Assembly: GCF_000380025.1 (NCBI RefSeq)
Contig: NZ_KB904178.1
Location: 62,178-126,177, forward strand
From: Streptococcus entericus DSM 14446
Lineage (GTDB): Bacteria; Bacillota; Bacilli; Lactobacillales; Streptococcaceae
DNA: 64,000 nucleotides
Reading direction: 5' to 3'
Part shown: piece by piece, positions 22,432-31,284 of the stretch
How positions within the stretch are numbered: the first letter of the stretch is position 1
Layout: each line of letters opens with the position of its first letter
Translations under genes and position numbers: made by a program
Notes under the pieces: model-generated
The model's input: the letters and a program-made list of their open reading frames with translations, nothing else
Told to the model about the DNA's origin: nothing
The model's database searches: none

Positions 22432-23356
22432 AGTTTTTCTTACCCTCTCTCGTAATCAATTTCATAATCATATTGAAGATTAAACTCATGACCAAAAGAA
22501 CCAATGCTAGAGACCAGAGCACATTGTTTTGAACAGTTCCCATAACGGTGTTCCCAATCCCCATGGTCAATACAGACGTCAAGGTTGAGGCAGGGGTGGT
22601 TAGTGAGGTTGGAATAACAGCCGAGTTACCAACCACCATCTGGATCGCCAGCGCCTCACCGAAGGCACGTGCCATACCAAAAATAACAGCTGTAAAAATA
22701 CCTGGGCGAGCCGCATTGAGGATAACACGCCAAATAGTTTGCCAACGTGTCGCTCCCATGGCGAGACTAGCTTCTTTATAGTGACGAGGAACAGCTTTTA
22801 GACTATCTAGGGTCATAAAGGTAACTGTTGGCAAAATCATGACAAAGAGGACAAAAATTCCTGACAAGATACCAAAACCAGTTCCACCAAAAATGCTTCT
22901 GACAAATGGTACAACGACTTGTAAACCGATAAAACCGTAAACAACAGATGGAATACCCACCAAAAGCTCAATAACCGGTTGCAAGATCTTAGTGCCATAC
23001 TTGGGAGAAATTTCCGTCATGAAGACAGCCGCACCGATGGCGATAGGGGTCGCAATAAGCGCTGACAAAATGGTAACGATAAAAGACCCTGAAATCATGG
23101 GCAAGGCACCCATTAAGGGCTTGCCATCGTCTCCCTTAACATTGGGTTGCCACTCTTTACCAAAGAGAAAGTCTATCGGATTGATGCCATCCACAAAAAA
23201 TGTCGACAGGCCTTTTTGGGCAACAAAAATTAAAATCATAAAGACAATAAATACAATCAGTGCCAAGCAGGCAAAGGTAATTGTCTTGCCGAATTTTTCT
23301 AAGCGTGAATTTTTTGACGGCGATAGCAATTTTTTTGCAAGTTCTTGATTTTTCAC
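22421..23356 (-). CDS. pstC: Phosphate ABC importer permease PstC
   Basis: 311 aa from a GTG. The open frame could start 11 codons earlier inside pstS, but AAAGGAG lies right before the GTG at 23354-23356, giving MKNQELAKKLLSPSKN. Six or so membrane helices follow a cytoplasmic N-terminus. The EAA loop is KEASLAMGATRWQTIWRVIL. It forms the membrane channel with PstA. Ten bases separate it from the pstS stop. Confidence 0.93.
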   Translation of the reverse strand: MKNQELAKKLLSPSKNSRLEKFGKTITFACLALIVFIVFMILIFVAQKGLSTFFVDGINPIDFLFGKEWQPNVKGDDGKPLMGALPMISGSFIVTILSALIATPIAIGAAVFMTEISPKYGTKILQPVIELLVGIPSVVYGFIGLQVVVPFVRSIFGGTGFGILSGIFVLFVMILPTVTFMTLDSLKAVPRHYKEASLAMGATRWQTIWRVILNAARPGIFTAVIFGMARAFGEALAIQMVVGNSAVIPTSLTTPASTLTSVLTMGIGNTVMGTVQNNVLWSLALVLLVMSLIFNMIMKLITREGKKNYAR

Positions 23357-23366
23357 AACGTCTCCT

Positions 23367-24227
23367 TTATTTAGGGGTGACCTGACCATTAGCGTCTTTG
23401 ATGACTTTCATCTCTGAGATTGGGATATAACCAGTTGTCACAACAACTCCTTGTTGCACCTTATCCGTCATCATGTAATCCAAAAACTCCTTGGTTAAAC
23501 CAGTTGGCTCTCCCATGGTATACATGTGTTCATAAGACCACAATGGCCATTTATTGGTCGCAATGTTATCAATTGTTGCTGCATAACCATTGAGCTTTAA
23601 GCTTTTGACTGAATCATCTAAATAGGACAAGCCAAGATAAGAAATCGCTCCTGGTGTTTGAGAGACAATCGACCTCACCATCCCGTTTGAGTCTTGTTCT
23701 TGACTTTGCTTGGCAGATTGCCCATCCATGACAACACTATCAAAAGTTGATCGTGAACCAGAACTAGCTGCTCGGTTGATGATGGAAATCTCTAAATCTT
23801 TACCACCAACTTCTTTCCAGTTGGTGTACTCACCTGTAAAGATTTTTCGTAACTGCTCTACAGTTAAATCATCGACCGTCACTTCCTTATTGACAATAAC
23901 AGCGAGACCCGCAACAGCAACCTGATGATCGACCAAGCTTGCAGCGTCGATGCCGTCTTTTTCTTCTGCAAAGAGGTCACTGTTGCCAATTTGAACAGCT
24001 CCTGACTGAACCTGCGATAAGCCTGTACCGGAACCACCACCTTGAACATTGATGGTCTTACCAATATTTGTTGACCCAAATTCATCAGCCGCTGCTTCAA
24101 CCAAAGGTTGCAAGGCTGTTGACCCTACAGCTGTAATTGACTCTCCACGGTCAATCCATTTGGCACAAGCTGACAGACTGAGACCAAAGAGGGCAACAGC
24201 CAGTCCCTTAAACAATTTTTTGTTCAC
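23367..24227 (-). CDS. pstS: Phosphate-binding lipoprotein PstS
   Basis: 286 aa from a GTG start with an AAAGGAAA site. The lipobox LSAC places the lipidated Cys at 21. The mature part starts with the phosphate-binding GSTALQPL and contains [16 protein letters not shown] and SRSTFDSVV, the loops that hold phosphate in PstS. It captures phosphate outside the membrane and is first in the operon pstS-pstC-pstA-pstB-pstB-phoU. No two-component regulator genes are adjacent, and I could not find a convincing PhoB-type box upstream. Confidence 0.94.
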   Translation of the reverse strand: MNKKLFKGLAVALFGLSLSACAKWIDRGESITAVGSTALQPLVEAAADEFGSTNIGKTINVQGGGSGTGLSQVQSGAVQIGNSDLFAEEKDGIDAASLVDHQVAVAGLAVIVNKEVTVDDLTVEQLRKIFTGEYTNWKEVGGKDLEISIINRAASSGSRSTFDSVVMDGQSAKQSQEQDSNGMVRSIVSQTPGAISYLGLSYLDDSVKSLKLNGYAATIDNIATNKWPLWSYEHMYTMGEPTGLTKEFLDYMMTDKVQQGVVVTTGYIPISEMKVIKDANGQVTPK

Positions 24228-24268
24228 AATAATTTCCTTTCAAGCGTGTTACAAATTGTAGCACTTCC

Positions 24269-24279
24269 ACTATACCATA
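24269..24279 (-). promoter_or_regulatory. pst operon promoter (extended -10)
   Basis: Minus-strand TATGGTATAGT contains a TGn-extended -10 TATAGT. No good -35 is visible, fitting a promoter that needs an activator. Confidence 0.55.
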
Positions 24280-24302
24280 GTCTCCCTCTGTTTGTATAGA
24301 GG

Positions 24303-25610
24303 TTAGTGAAGACGAAGCCCTTTTGGAAAATGATTTTTTATTGTTTGACCAACAACTTTTGCAAAACCTAGACCATTTCCTTGGACAACAAGTTGATACC
24401 AGCCATTTGGCAGGGGCTCAGAAAGTGTCACCGTCAGACCACGAGCATAATCTTCAAATGCTTCATCACTGATGTTGACTGTTTGCTTGACTTCGCTAGG
24501 CTTTAGGGCTAGACCGAGCGCAAAGCTAGGTTCAAATCGATTTTTCTTAAAGGTCCCTAAATACAAACCATTGCGCGCAATTTTTACACCTTTTAGAGCT
24601 GGCAAGTCACGTGGTAACAGATAGAGTTGTTCACCAAAGGTTTGCAAAATACCGTCCAACTCAACAAATAAATGCTGTCTCGCAAAATCTTGCCAGAGCT
24701 GATGTTCTTGCTTGGTCAGATTAGTTTTCTCAGGCTTAATACGTTGGCGCTCAGAAGAGCGTATGTCTTCTAACACCGCGACAAATTGGCCTTCACCCCT
24801 GAAACGATGGGGATACATCCTAGCGGTCTGCTCTTGCTCAATCCCCGCTGACATACCGTTTATTTTCGGAACATCAACCAATTTCAAAAAGTCATAGGTC
24901 TCTAACAGCCAAGAAACGACCGCTTCATTTTCTTCAGGTGACCAGGTACAGGTTGAGTAGACCAGTCTACCGCCAGGTGCCAGCATATCAATGGCATCCT
25001 GTAAAATAGCCTGTTGCAGATTGGCACAGGTGACTGGATAGTCGTTATGCCAATACTGGCAGGCAGCGGGATCTTTTCTAAACATCCCTTCTCCTGAACA
25101 GGGACCGTCAAAGACGATAAGGTCAAAGTAGTTTGAAAAAATTCTTGCCAAACGATCTGCACTGTCATTGGTAACAACCACATTTCTCGCCCCAAAACGC
25201 TCAATGTTTTCGACCAGAACCTTGCTCCGTTTGGTCGAAATCTCATTGCTAACAAGCAAGCCTGTGTTACCCAGATAAGAGAGGATATGGGTCGATTTGC
25301 CACCTGGCGCCGCCGCTAAATCAAGCACACGCATCCCCGGTTTAATGCCTGCAACCTGAACCACCATCTGAGCAGCTGGCTCTTGCGAGTAAACCAGGCC
25401 TGTCACATGTTCGGCTGATTTACCAGAAATCTTACCGTAGTAGCCCCAAGGTGTCTGGGGAATCGGATTGGAAAAGCGTTTTTGCACTTCCTTTAATGGA
25501 TTGACACGAAAAGCAGAAACAGCTGGTTCTTCAAAACTCGCCAGAAACTCATCTGCCTCTTGACCTAGTAAGGCCCGATATTTTTCAACAAAATCATTTG
25601 GTAATGTCAT
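24303..25610 (-). CDS. rsmF: RsmF-like rRNA cytosine-C5 methyltransferase (NOL1/NOP2/Sun family)
   Basis: 435 aa. The SAM-binding motif AAAPGGKSTHI lies near 103-113, motif IV FDGPCSGEGMFRKD near 170-183 carries one catalytic-site Cys, and VYSTCTWSPEENE near 222 the other. The C-terminal 140 residues are the RsmF-type accessory/PUA-like region. It probably makes m5C in 16S rRNA. The ATG lies six bases after a TATAAT box with no ribosome-binding site, so the mRNA may be leaderless. It sits between the pst and IMPase genes, as in other streptococci. Confidence 0.9.
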   Translation of the reverse strand: MTLPNDFVEKYRALLGQEADEFLASFEEPAVSAFRVNPLKEVQKRFSNPIPQTPWGYYGKISGKSAEHVTGLVYSQEPAAQMVVQVAGIKPGMRVLDLAAAPGGKSTHILSYLGNTGLLVSNEISTKRSKVLVENIERFGARNVVVTNDSADRLARIFSNYFDLIVFDGPCSGEGMFRKDPAACQYWHNDYPVTCANLQQAILQDAIDMLAPGGRLVYSTCTWSPEENEAVVSWLLETYDFLKLVDVPKINGMSAGIEQEQTARMYPHRFRGEGQFVAVLEDIRSSERQRIKPEKTNLTKQEHQLWQDFARQHLFVELDGILQTFGEQLYLLPRDLPALKGVKIARNGLYLGTFKKNRFEPSFALGLALKPSEVKQTVNISDEAFEDYARGLTVTLSEPLPNGWYQLVVQGNGLGFAKVVGQTIKNHFPKGLRLH

Positions 25611-25616
25611 GAGTCT

Positions 25617-25622
25617 ATTATA
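25617..25622 (-). promoter_or_regulatory. -10 box abutting the rsmF-like start codon
   Basis: Minus-strand TATAAT followed by AGACTC and then the ATG. A -35 TTGCTT lies 18 bases upstream. Transcription would begin at or next to the A of the start codon. Confidence 0.6.
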
Positions 25623-25680
25623 CTACACAAGGGTAAACAAAAGCAAACTCCCTAGCTCGAAAGTAGAGAGTATCAGTGCT

Positions 25681-26445
25681 TTATTGCCTTGTCAAAATTG
25701 TTTTGACTTCCAACTGCTCCTGTGCCGGATAAAAGATGACCGACTGTCGACTGAGCATATCTAATTTTGACCCATCCAAGGTCTCAAGGAGATAGCCCAA
25801 CTCTTCTCCCATGATGGCAGCGGCTAAATAATCCCAGGGACAGAGGTAAGAGGCATAGCCCCAGAGCTGACCAGCTAGCACACGCGCCATGCTCAAACCA
25901 GCACAGCCATAATTTCTAACACCTAGTGAGCGATTGAACAAGTCTGCCAGATGATAGGCATTTTGGGCATAAAGACGGGTATTGCTTGCAACTAAGGACT
26001 GATTGAGCAAGCCTCCGCTCACCAAGGGCAGAGCTCCCCCGTTGCAGGTTACAGGAAACCCTTTGCCGCCGCTGTACAGCTTGTCTGCCATGACATCATA
26101 AATCAATCCAAACTGTCCAACGCCATCTTCCAAATAGGCCAACATCACTGCAAAGTCCTGCTGCTGGGTCACAAAGTTAACTGTTCCGTCGATAGGGTCA
26201 ATGACCCAGACTGCGCCTCTAGAAGGGTTAGTTTTTAGGTTGTCCTCCTCGGCTAAAAAATGGTCATTAGGGTACCTATCCTGAATCGACTCAACCAGAA
26301 ATTGCTGACACGCCTTGTCAACATTGGTCACCAGATCGGTTGCTGCTGATTTGGTTTCAACCTTAACCTCAATCCCCATCTGTTCTTTAATCAGAAGTCC
26401 AGCCTGACGAATGAGTTGCTGGGCAAAGATAAACTTATCGTTCAA
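25681..26445 (-). CDS. suhB: Inositol monophosphatase-family (SuhB-like) phosphatase
   Basis: 254 aa. The metal-binding motifs are all present: HFLAEED near 62, [13 protein letters not shown] near 77-89 and [14 protein letters not shown] near 200. Members hydrolyse inositol phosphate or related sugar phosphates with Mg; the physiological substrate in streptococci is unclear. The start is a TTG at 26443-26445 with a G-rich stretch (CGGGGG) upstream, overlapping the UPF0223 gene by 11 bases, so translation is coupled. Confidence 0.88.
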   Translation of the reverse strand: MNDKFIFAQQLIRQAGLLIKEQMGIEVKVETKSAATDLVTNVDKACQQFLVESIQDRYPNDHFLAEEDNLKTNPSRGAVWVIDPIDGTVNFVTQQQDFAVMLAYLEDGVGQFGLIYDVMADKLYSGGKGFPVTCNGGALPLVSGGLLNQSLVASNTRLYAQNAYHLADLFNRSLGVRNYGCAGLSMARVLAGQLWGYASYLCPWDYLAAAIMGEELGYLLETLDGSKLDMLSRQSVIFYPAQEQLEVKTILTRQ

Positions 26446-26713
26446 GTCGCAGTACCCCCGTTCCTTTTTCCTGAGCGGCTTTCACCGCTCGATAGATGGA
26501 GTAGCCACTGACCTGCTCAAACTCACGTTCAAGTCTCTTTTCTTCACTCTTAGACCTGACGACGGTCTTGAACGTAGCATAGCTGTTTAGAAAGTCTGTC
26601 ACCTTGACCTGATGCTCGTAGGCATCTTCAACCATGGTTAAAAAATGAAGCACTGCGGTCATGTCGTCAGTGCTCCAAGATAAATCAATAGGATAAGTGT
26701 ATTGCTTAGTCAT
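26435..26713 (-). CDS. UPF0223 family protein
   Basis: 92 aa from the ATG at 26711-26713 ([17 protein letters not shown]), which fits the family start; a TTG four codons earlier is possible but has its purine stretch too close. A small helical, cytoplasmic protein of unknown function, conserved next to spx and the IMPase gene. It overlaps spx by eight bases and the IMPase gene by 11, so the three form a tightly coupled unit. Confidence 0.88.
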   Translation of the reverse strand: MTKQYTYPIDLSWSTDDMTAVLHFLTMVEDAYEHQVKVTDFLNSYATFKTVVRSKSEEKRLEREFEQVSGYSIYRAVKAAQEKGTGVLRLER

Positions 26714-27119
26714 AATACCGATCAATCTCCGCTCTAATGGTAGCCTGTTTCAGTTCGTGCTTGCGGTAATCCCGAGACAAGAAGGCACGAATCTCATCTT
26801 CGTTGAATCCTATCTGCATTCGTTTTTTGTCCATCAAAATTGGACGACGCAAGAGATTTGGGTTTTTCGTAATGAGGGTCAACAATTCTGAAACGGATAG
26901 CTCATCAACATCAATATTCAACTTTTGGAAAACTTTTGACCGCGTTGAAATAATATCCTCCGTGCCGTTTTCAGTGAGTGAGAGGATCGTCATCAACTCA
27001 TCACGTGACAGAGGACTGGTAATGATATTATGTTCCCGAAAAGGGACCTTGTGCTTGGTTAGCCAAGCTTTTGCCTTCCTGCAGCTTGTACAACTGGGAG
27101 AGATGAATAGTGTTAACAT
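26706..27119 (-). CDS. spxA: Redox-responsive RNA-polymerase-binding regulator Spx
   Basis: 137 aa from [13 protein letters not shown]; the ATG at 27117-27119 has AGGGGAT upstream. The redox switch is the CxxC at Cys10/Cys13. The arsenate-reductase-like fold and conserved C-terminal helix ([20 protein letters not shown], about 95-114) bind the RNA polymerase alpha C-terminal domain. It reprograms transcription under thiol and oxidative stress. The neighbourhood (IMPase, UPF0223, pst operon) is the one I associate with spxA1, but I cannot tell SpxA1 from SpxA2 for certain. Confidence 0.92.
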   Translation of the reverse strand: MLTLFISPSCTSCRKAKAWLTKHKVPFREHNIITSPLSRDELMTILSLTENGTEDIISTRSKVFQKLNIDVDELSVSELLTLITKNPNLLRRPILMDKKRMQIGFNEDEIRAFLSRDYRKHELKQATIRAEIDRYYD

Positions 27120-27175
27120 ACTTTTATCCCCTGTAACATAGTTACTTCCATTATACAAGTTTTTTGCTCAAATTT

Positions 27176-28096
27176 CTATACTTTTTCCCAGTTTTTTGAG
27201 ATTTTTTTATCAAATTCAAGTTGTTCAACCAACTTTTCAACAGAATCGAACTTAATCATGTCACGAATTTTACTCAGCCAAAGAATTTCAATGGTTTCAC
27301 CATAGATGTCCTCATCGAAATCAAACAGATGAGCTTCTAAGCGTAACTCCTGACCATCAAAGGTCACGTTTTTACCGACGCTTGTCATAGAGCGGTAGCG
27401 ATGACCCTTAACCAAGATATCCGCCACATAGACACCATCAGCAGGTAAAAAGGTTCGGTCGATCGGTGCTAAATTAGCGGTCGGAAATCCCATGGTTCGC
27501 CCCCTAGCATCGCCATGTACCACAATGCCACGGGTTGAAAATTCATAACCCAAAAGACGATTGGTCGTCTCGATATGCCCTTTTGAAATGGCGCGACGGA
27601 TACGGGTTGAGCTGATTTTCTCACCATCATCTTGTACTTCGGGCACAATGACTACCTCACAGGAAGCCGCTGTTTTTAAGTCATCAGCTGGCCTTTTATC
27701 ATGTCCAAAATGGTAATCAAATCCGACAACAACGACCTTGGCTTGCAGGCCTTCAATGTAGCGGGAAATGAACTCATCCGAACTAGTTCTGGCAAAATCG
27801 CTCGTAAAGTCCATCAAGTAAAGCTGATCCACACCATACTCTGCAAACTTGGCATAGCGCTTCTCAGGATAGGTCACATGCAGGAGCAAGTCGGGCGTGA
27901 AACGGGCTAAAGCTAATTTGGGGGACTCATAAAAGGTCAGCACAGCAACTTTTAGCTGTCTGGCCTGTGCAATGGCTCTTGCCTCTTCAAAAAGTTTCTT
28001 ATGCCCACAATGAAGAGCATCAAAATATCCTAAAACCAAGACGACTGGTTCATCCGCAATCAACTCTTGGTCGGTTTTTAATCTAAAAATATCCAT
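27176..28096 (-). CDS. ribF: Bifunctional riboflavin kinase / FAD synthetase
   Basis: 306 aa. The N-terminal FMN adenylyltransferase domain (about 1-180) carries LGYFDALHCGHKKLF near 24-38 and ISSTRIRRAISKG near 161-173. The C-terminal riboflavin kinase domain (about 183-306) carries GRTMGFPTANL. It converts riboflavin to FMN and FAD. The start codon has no Shine-Dalgarno sequence and lies seven bases after a -10 box, suggesting a leaderless mRNA. Confidence 0.95.
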   Translation of the reverse strand: MDIFRLKTDQELIADEPVVLVLGYFDALHCGHKKLFEEARAIAQARQLKVAVLTFYESPKLALARFTPDLLLHVTYPEKRYAKFAEYGVDQLYLMDFTSDFARTSSDEFISRYIEGLQAKVVVVGFDYHFGHDKRPADDLKTAASCEVVIVPEVQDDGEKISSTRIRRAISKGHIETTNRLLGYEFSTRGIVVHGDARGRTMGFPTANLAPIDRTFLPADGVYVADILVKGHRYRSMTSVGKNVTFDGQELRLEAHLFDFDEDIYGETIEILWLSKIRDMIKFDSVEKLVEQLEFDKKISKNWEKV

Positions 28097-28103
28097 AGCA
28101 TTT

Positions 28104-28109
28104 ATTGTA
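28104..28109 (-). promoter_or_regulatory. -10 box abutting the ribF start codon
   Basis: Minus-strand TGTTACAAT is a TGn-extended -10 (TACAAT). Seven bases (AAATGCT) separate it from the ribF ATG. Confidence 0.55.
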
Positions 28110-28156
28110 ACACAAGTCAGCGATAGTCAGATAAAAATAGCTTACCTTTTGAGATG

Positions 28157-29071
28157 TTAGTGCAAGTCCTCTGCAAATTTATTAAGTCGCCTTAAGCGAT
28201 GATTCACACCGCTCTTGGTCAAGGGAGTTTCTAAGCTATCTGCCAGCTCCTGAATGGAATAATCCGGATGCTGTATCCTCTTTTGAGCGACCTCCTGCAA
28301 GTCAAGCGGCAAGCTATCTAATCCCACTCGTTCAATGATTTTGCTGATGTTATTGATTGTTTTCATGCTGGCGGTTATAGTCCGTGCAATATTGGCAGTT
28401 TCCGCATTATTAGCGCGATTGAGATCGTTTCTGGTTTCGCGATAAACTTTGACTTCTTCAAACCTATCTTTAGCATCAACAGCACCTATGACCAAGAGGA
28501 AATCCATGATGTCTTCAGCTTTTTGGAGATAGGTCATCGTGCCGTTTTTATGATTAATGATCTTAGCATCGAGCATAAATTTTTGAAGCAGGCTCGCCAA
28601 ATCCTCAGCATGATCTTGGTAAACCGAAAAAATCTCCAATTGATACTTGCCTGTTTCAGGGTCTGTCAGTGACCCTGTTGCCAAAAAAGCCCCTCGCAGG
28701 TAAGACTGTCCAGCCCCATCATTAGTCAAGATAGTTGATGATACGCCAGTCTCAAAACCAAAAAAGCTGTCTGCTAGCTGTAAATCGGCTAAAATCGCCT
28801 CTACTCCTGTCTCTAAAACCACCTGATAAACACGATTTTTCTTGAGATTGGAGCGCGTGTGGTAGCGGATTTCAGGCTGAATGGCATAAAACTGCTCAAT
28901 CATTTCATACAGGTGGCGAGCAATTTTTGCCTGTTCAGTGGTCAAGGTCAGCCTGAGACCTTGGCTGGTTAAGCCCAGACTCCCTGATAATTTCATCATG
29001 GCAGCGAGTTGGTACTTGTCTGCGGTTGTACTGGTTAATACTTCTTCTTTCACTCTGGCTGTAAAGGTCAT
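28157..29071 (-). CDS. whiA: WhiA family DNA-binding regulator of cell division
   Basis: 304 aa. It has an N-terminal degenerate LAGLIDADG homing-endonuclease-like region ([19 protein letters not shown] near 130) and a C-terminal helix-turn-helix with [29 protein letters not shown] (start near 270, key residues SIQELA and KSGVNHR). In Firmicutes WhiA supports division and chromosome segregation. Its ATG shares one base with the yvcK stop, in the conserved rapZ-yvcK-whiA order. Confidence 0.95.
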   Translation of the reverse strand: MTFTARVKEEVLTSTTADKYQLAAMMKLSGSLGLTSQGLRLTLTTEQAKIARHLYEMIEQFYAIQPEIRYHTRSNLKKNRVYQVVLETGVEAILADLQLADSFFGFETGVSSTILTNDGAGQSYLRGAFLATGSLTDPETGKYQLEIFSVYQDHAEDLASLLQKFMLDAKIINHKNGTMTYLQKAEDIMDFLLVIGAVDAKDRFEEVKVYRETRNDLNRANNAETANIARTITASMKTINNISKIIERVGLDSLPLDLQEVAQKRIQHPDYSIQELADSLETPLTKSGVNHRLRRLNKFAEDLH

Positions 29072-30042
29072 CAGTAGTTCGCTCCCAATAAGGTCATCAG
29101 TTCCTCAACCACTAGGTGCCCATCGTGAAAAGCTCCGCCATTTTCCAAACGTAAAAAGTTTGACGAAATTACCCGTTTAACCTGTTGTCGCAATCCTTCA
29201 AAATCATGCTCTACCTGCACCAAATCCTGATTAAAACGATGAGACACCATGTAGTCATGTGGTACTGGAGCGATGTTTACAAGGACGGTGTCCACCACAC
29301 CATCACCTAAGTGTTTGGCAAGAACTCGCACGTGATCACTGTCGCTAAAATGCTCTGTCTCTCCTCGCTGAGTCATGATGTTGCAAACATAAGCAATCTG
29401 AGCTTTTGTCTTAATCAAGGCTTGTTGGATTTCTGGAATCACCAAATTAGGCAAAATTGAGGTAAATAGTGACCCAGGTCCAAGGACAATCATATCGCTA
29501 TCCATAATCGTATCAACAACTTTTCGACTGGCTGTCGGTTGTTGTTCATTGTAGGTATTAGTAACATAGACACGCTCGATTGTCCCTTGGTAATTAGCAA
29601 TATGGCTCTCGCCAGATACTTGATGACCATCGGTAAAAACGGCATGTAAGGTTAAGGGCTCCTCACTAGCAGGAAAAATCTTGCCTGTCGTGTGGAAAAA
29701 CTTGGTCAAAATCTGCATGGCTTGGTAGGTGGACCCTTGCATTTCTGAAATACCAGCAATAATCAGATTGCCTAGTGGGTGACCCGATAGACTATTTTGT
29801 CCTTGGAAACGGTACTGAAAAATCTTCTCATAAAACTTTGGCATGTCACTCATCGCTACCAACACGTTCCTCAAATCTCCTGGCGGGGCTAGTCGCATAT
29901 CTTGCCGAAGGGTACCCGATGACCCGCCATCATCAGCTACGGTAACAATGGCCGTGATGTCAACATCTTCGTGACGGAGACTACTGAGAATGACTGGAAT
30001 GCCTGTTCCACCGCCAATAACTGTTATCTTAGGCTTTCTCAT
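29071..30042 (-). CDS. yvcK: YvcK/CofD-like UDP-sugar-binding protein (gluconeogenesis factor)
   Basis: 323 aa. The nucleotide-binding loop is [12 protein letters not shown] near 8-19, followed by [11 protein letters not shown] near 37. GDLRNVL and [14 protein letters not shown] are further family hallmarks. YvcK binds UDP-GlcNAc and is needed for cell shape and growth on gluconeogenic carbon in Bacillus. It overlaps rapZ by four bases (ATGA) and whiA by one. Confidence 0.94.
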   Translation of the reverse strand: MRKPKITVIGGGTGIPVILSSLRHEDVDITAIVTVADDGGSSGTLRQDMRLAPPGDLRNVLVAMSDMPKFYEKIFQYRFQGQNSLSGHPLGNLIIAGISEMQGSTYQAMQILTKFFHTTGKIFPASEEPLTLHAVFTDGHQVSGESHIANYQGTIERVYVTNTYNEQQPTASRKVVDTIMDSDMIVLGPGSLFTSILPNLVIPEIQQALIKTKAQIAYVCNIMTQRGETEHFSDSDHVRVLAKHLGDGVVDTVLVNIAPVPHDYMVSHRFNQDLVQVEHDFEGLRQQVKRVISSNFLRLENGGAFHDGHLVVEELMTLLGANY

Positions 30043-30926
30043 GACCGGTTCACCGTCTCCTTTCGTTTATCCTTATCTCGGTGACTCTCGTTGACGGTCC
30101 ACTCCTTGGCAATATCTGCTGCCAAACGATGAGCAAAAGCAACACTGCGGTGCTGACCTCCCGTACAACCGATTGCAATGGTTAAAACGGACTTGCCTTC
30201 CTTTTGATAACCAGGTAGAATCGGTGCTATCAGACGGTACAAGTTATGATAAAAATCCTCAGATACTTGAGAAGCCATCACATAGTCAAAAACAGGTTGA
30301 TCCAATCCAGTCTGCTCTCGCAATTCCGGAACATAGTGAGGATTTGGCAAGAATCTCACATCAAATACCAAATCAGCATCGATAGGCAAGCCATACTTGA
30401 ACCCAAAACTCACGACTTCAATACGAAACTGGCTCTGCTGATTTGCTTGTGCAAACTGCTCTGCAATGGTTTGTCGTAACTGACGAGGCGTAATCTCTGT
30501 GGTATCCACCACATTCTGACTGAAACTTTTAAGTGGCGCCAAGAGCTCTCGTTCGCGCTTTATCCCGTCCAAAACTCGACCATCCGCTGCTAAAGGGTGA
30601 CTACGACGGGTCTCCTTGTATCGTGAAACAAGCTCACTATCTGTCGCGTCTAGAAATAGGATTTTGAAATCAAGCTGCTCATTGCTTTCTAAACTATCCA
30701 ACATCTGGGTGATTTCAGCAAAAAACTGCCGACTTCTCATGTCGACGACTAGAGCAACGTGGTCATAATCATTGGTTTGTCCAACCAACTCCAAAAACTT
30801 TGGCACAAGGGTAGGTGGCATGTTGTCAATGGTAAAGTAGCCTAAGTCTTCAAAAGACTGGATAGCAACGGTCTTCCCCGCACCGCTCATCCCAGTAACG
30901 ACAACTAATTTGATGGGTTTGGTCAT
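30039..30926 (-). CDS. rapZ: RapZ/YvcJ-type nucleotide-binding protein
   Basis: 295 aa. Walker A is [10 protein letters not shown] at residues 10-19, Walker B-like [10 protein letters not shown] near 57-66. The C-terminal domain has [16 protein letters not shown] near 253-268, the part that binds RNA and metabolite in E. coli RapZ. Its exact role in streptococci is not settled. The start has an AAAGGAGA site. First gene of the rapZ-yvcK-whiA unit, with a -10 TATAAT at 30970. Confidence 0.94.
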   Translation of the reverse strand: MTKPIKLVVVTGMSGAGKTVAIQSFEDLGYFTIDNMPPTLVPKFLELVGQTNDYDHVALVVDMRSRQFFAEITQMLDSLESNEQLDFKILFLDATDSELVSRYKETRRSHPLAADGRVLDGIKRERELLAPLKSFSQNVVDTTEITPRQLRQTIAEQFAQANQQSQFRIEVVSFGFKYGLPIDADLVFDVRFLPNPHYVPELREQTGLDQPVFDYVMASQVSEDFYHNLYRLIAPILPGYQKEGKSVLTIAIGCTGGQHRSVAFAHRLAADIAKEWTVNESHRDKDKRKETVNRS

Positions 30927-30969
30927 CTGAACTCTCCTTTGTTTAACGATTTACTCCTTCGTTTCGTTT

Positions 30970-30975
30970 ATTATA
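30970..30975 (-). promoter_or_regulatory. rapZ-yvcK-whiA promoter (extended -10)
   Basis: Minus-strand TGCTATAAT, a TGn-extended consensus -10, 44 bases before the rapZ start. No strong -35 is visible. Confidence 0.55.
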
Positions 30976-31088
30976 GCACAAAGACCCCTTAAAGGACAGG
31001 ACAAGGTGCATCAACTTTGACTCATCTATAGGCTGATCCGTTATTCTCCCAACACCCCCTCTACCAGCAAGACAATCATCTATTCAGC

Positions 31089-31105
31089 TGTCAGAATTGT
31101 TAACA
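31089..31105. promoter_or_regulatory. Candidate GlnR box upstream of the glutamine-type transporter
   Basis: TGTCAGAATTGTTAACA fits the GlnR consensus TGTNAN7TNACA exactly. It is about 140 bases upstream of the best promoter (31228-31256), further than usual, so either a second promoter lies between or control is indirect. The hairpin CCGTGT (31151-31156) with ACACGG (31165-31170) lies between box and promoter. Confidence 0.55.
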
Positions 31106-31227
31106 ACTTATTAGCCATTTTCGGTGAGACGAGCATATAAATTGATGAAGCCGTGTTAGCTGCGACACGGGTTAGAATTCCAAAGTTATCGTTATTGCTT
31201 TTTTCCAAAATAAAAAACAAAAACACC

Positions 31228-31256
31228 TTGAAAATTCTGAATATTTAGTGTAAAAT
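31228..31256 (+). promoter_or_regulatory. Promoter of the amino-acid ABC transporter operon, with CodY-like spacer
   Basis: TTGAAA (31228-31233) and TAAAAT (31251-31256), 17-base spacer. The spacer contains AAAATTCTGAATATT (31231-31245), a 12 of 15 match to the CodY box AATTTTCWGAAAATT. Confidence 0.65.
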
Positions 31257-31284
31257 GGTCAGCACATTATCTAAAGGAGTATGT

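Noticed and set aside
31106-31227. Regulatory RNA in the leader of the amino acid transporter
   Set aside because: One 6-bp hairpin (31151-31170) only, no known riboswitch core; mentioned with the GlnR box instead.
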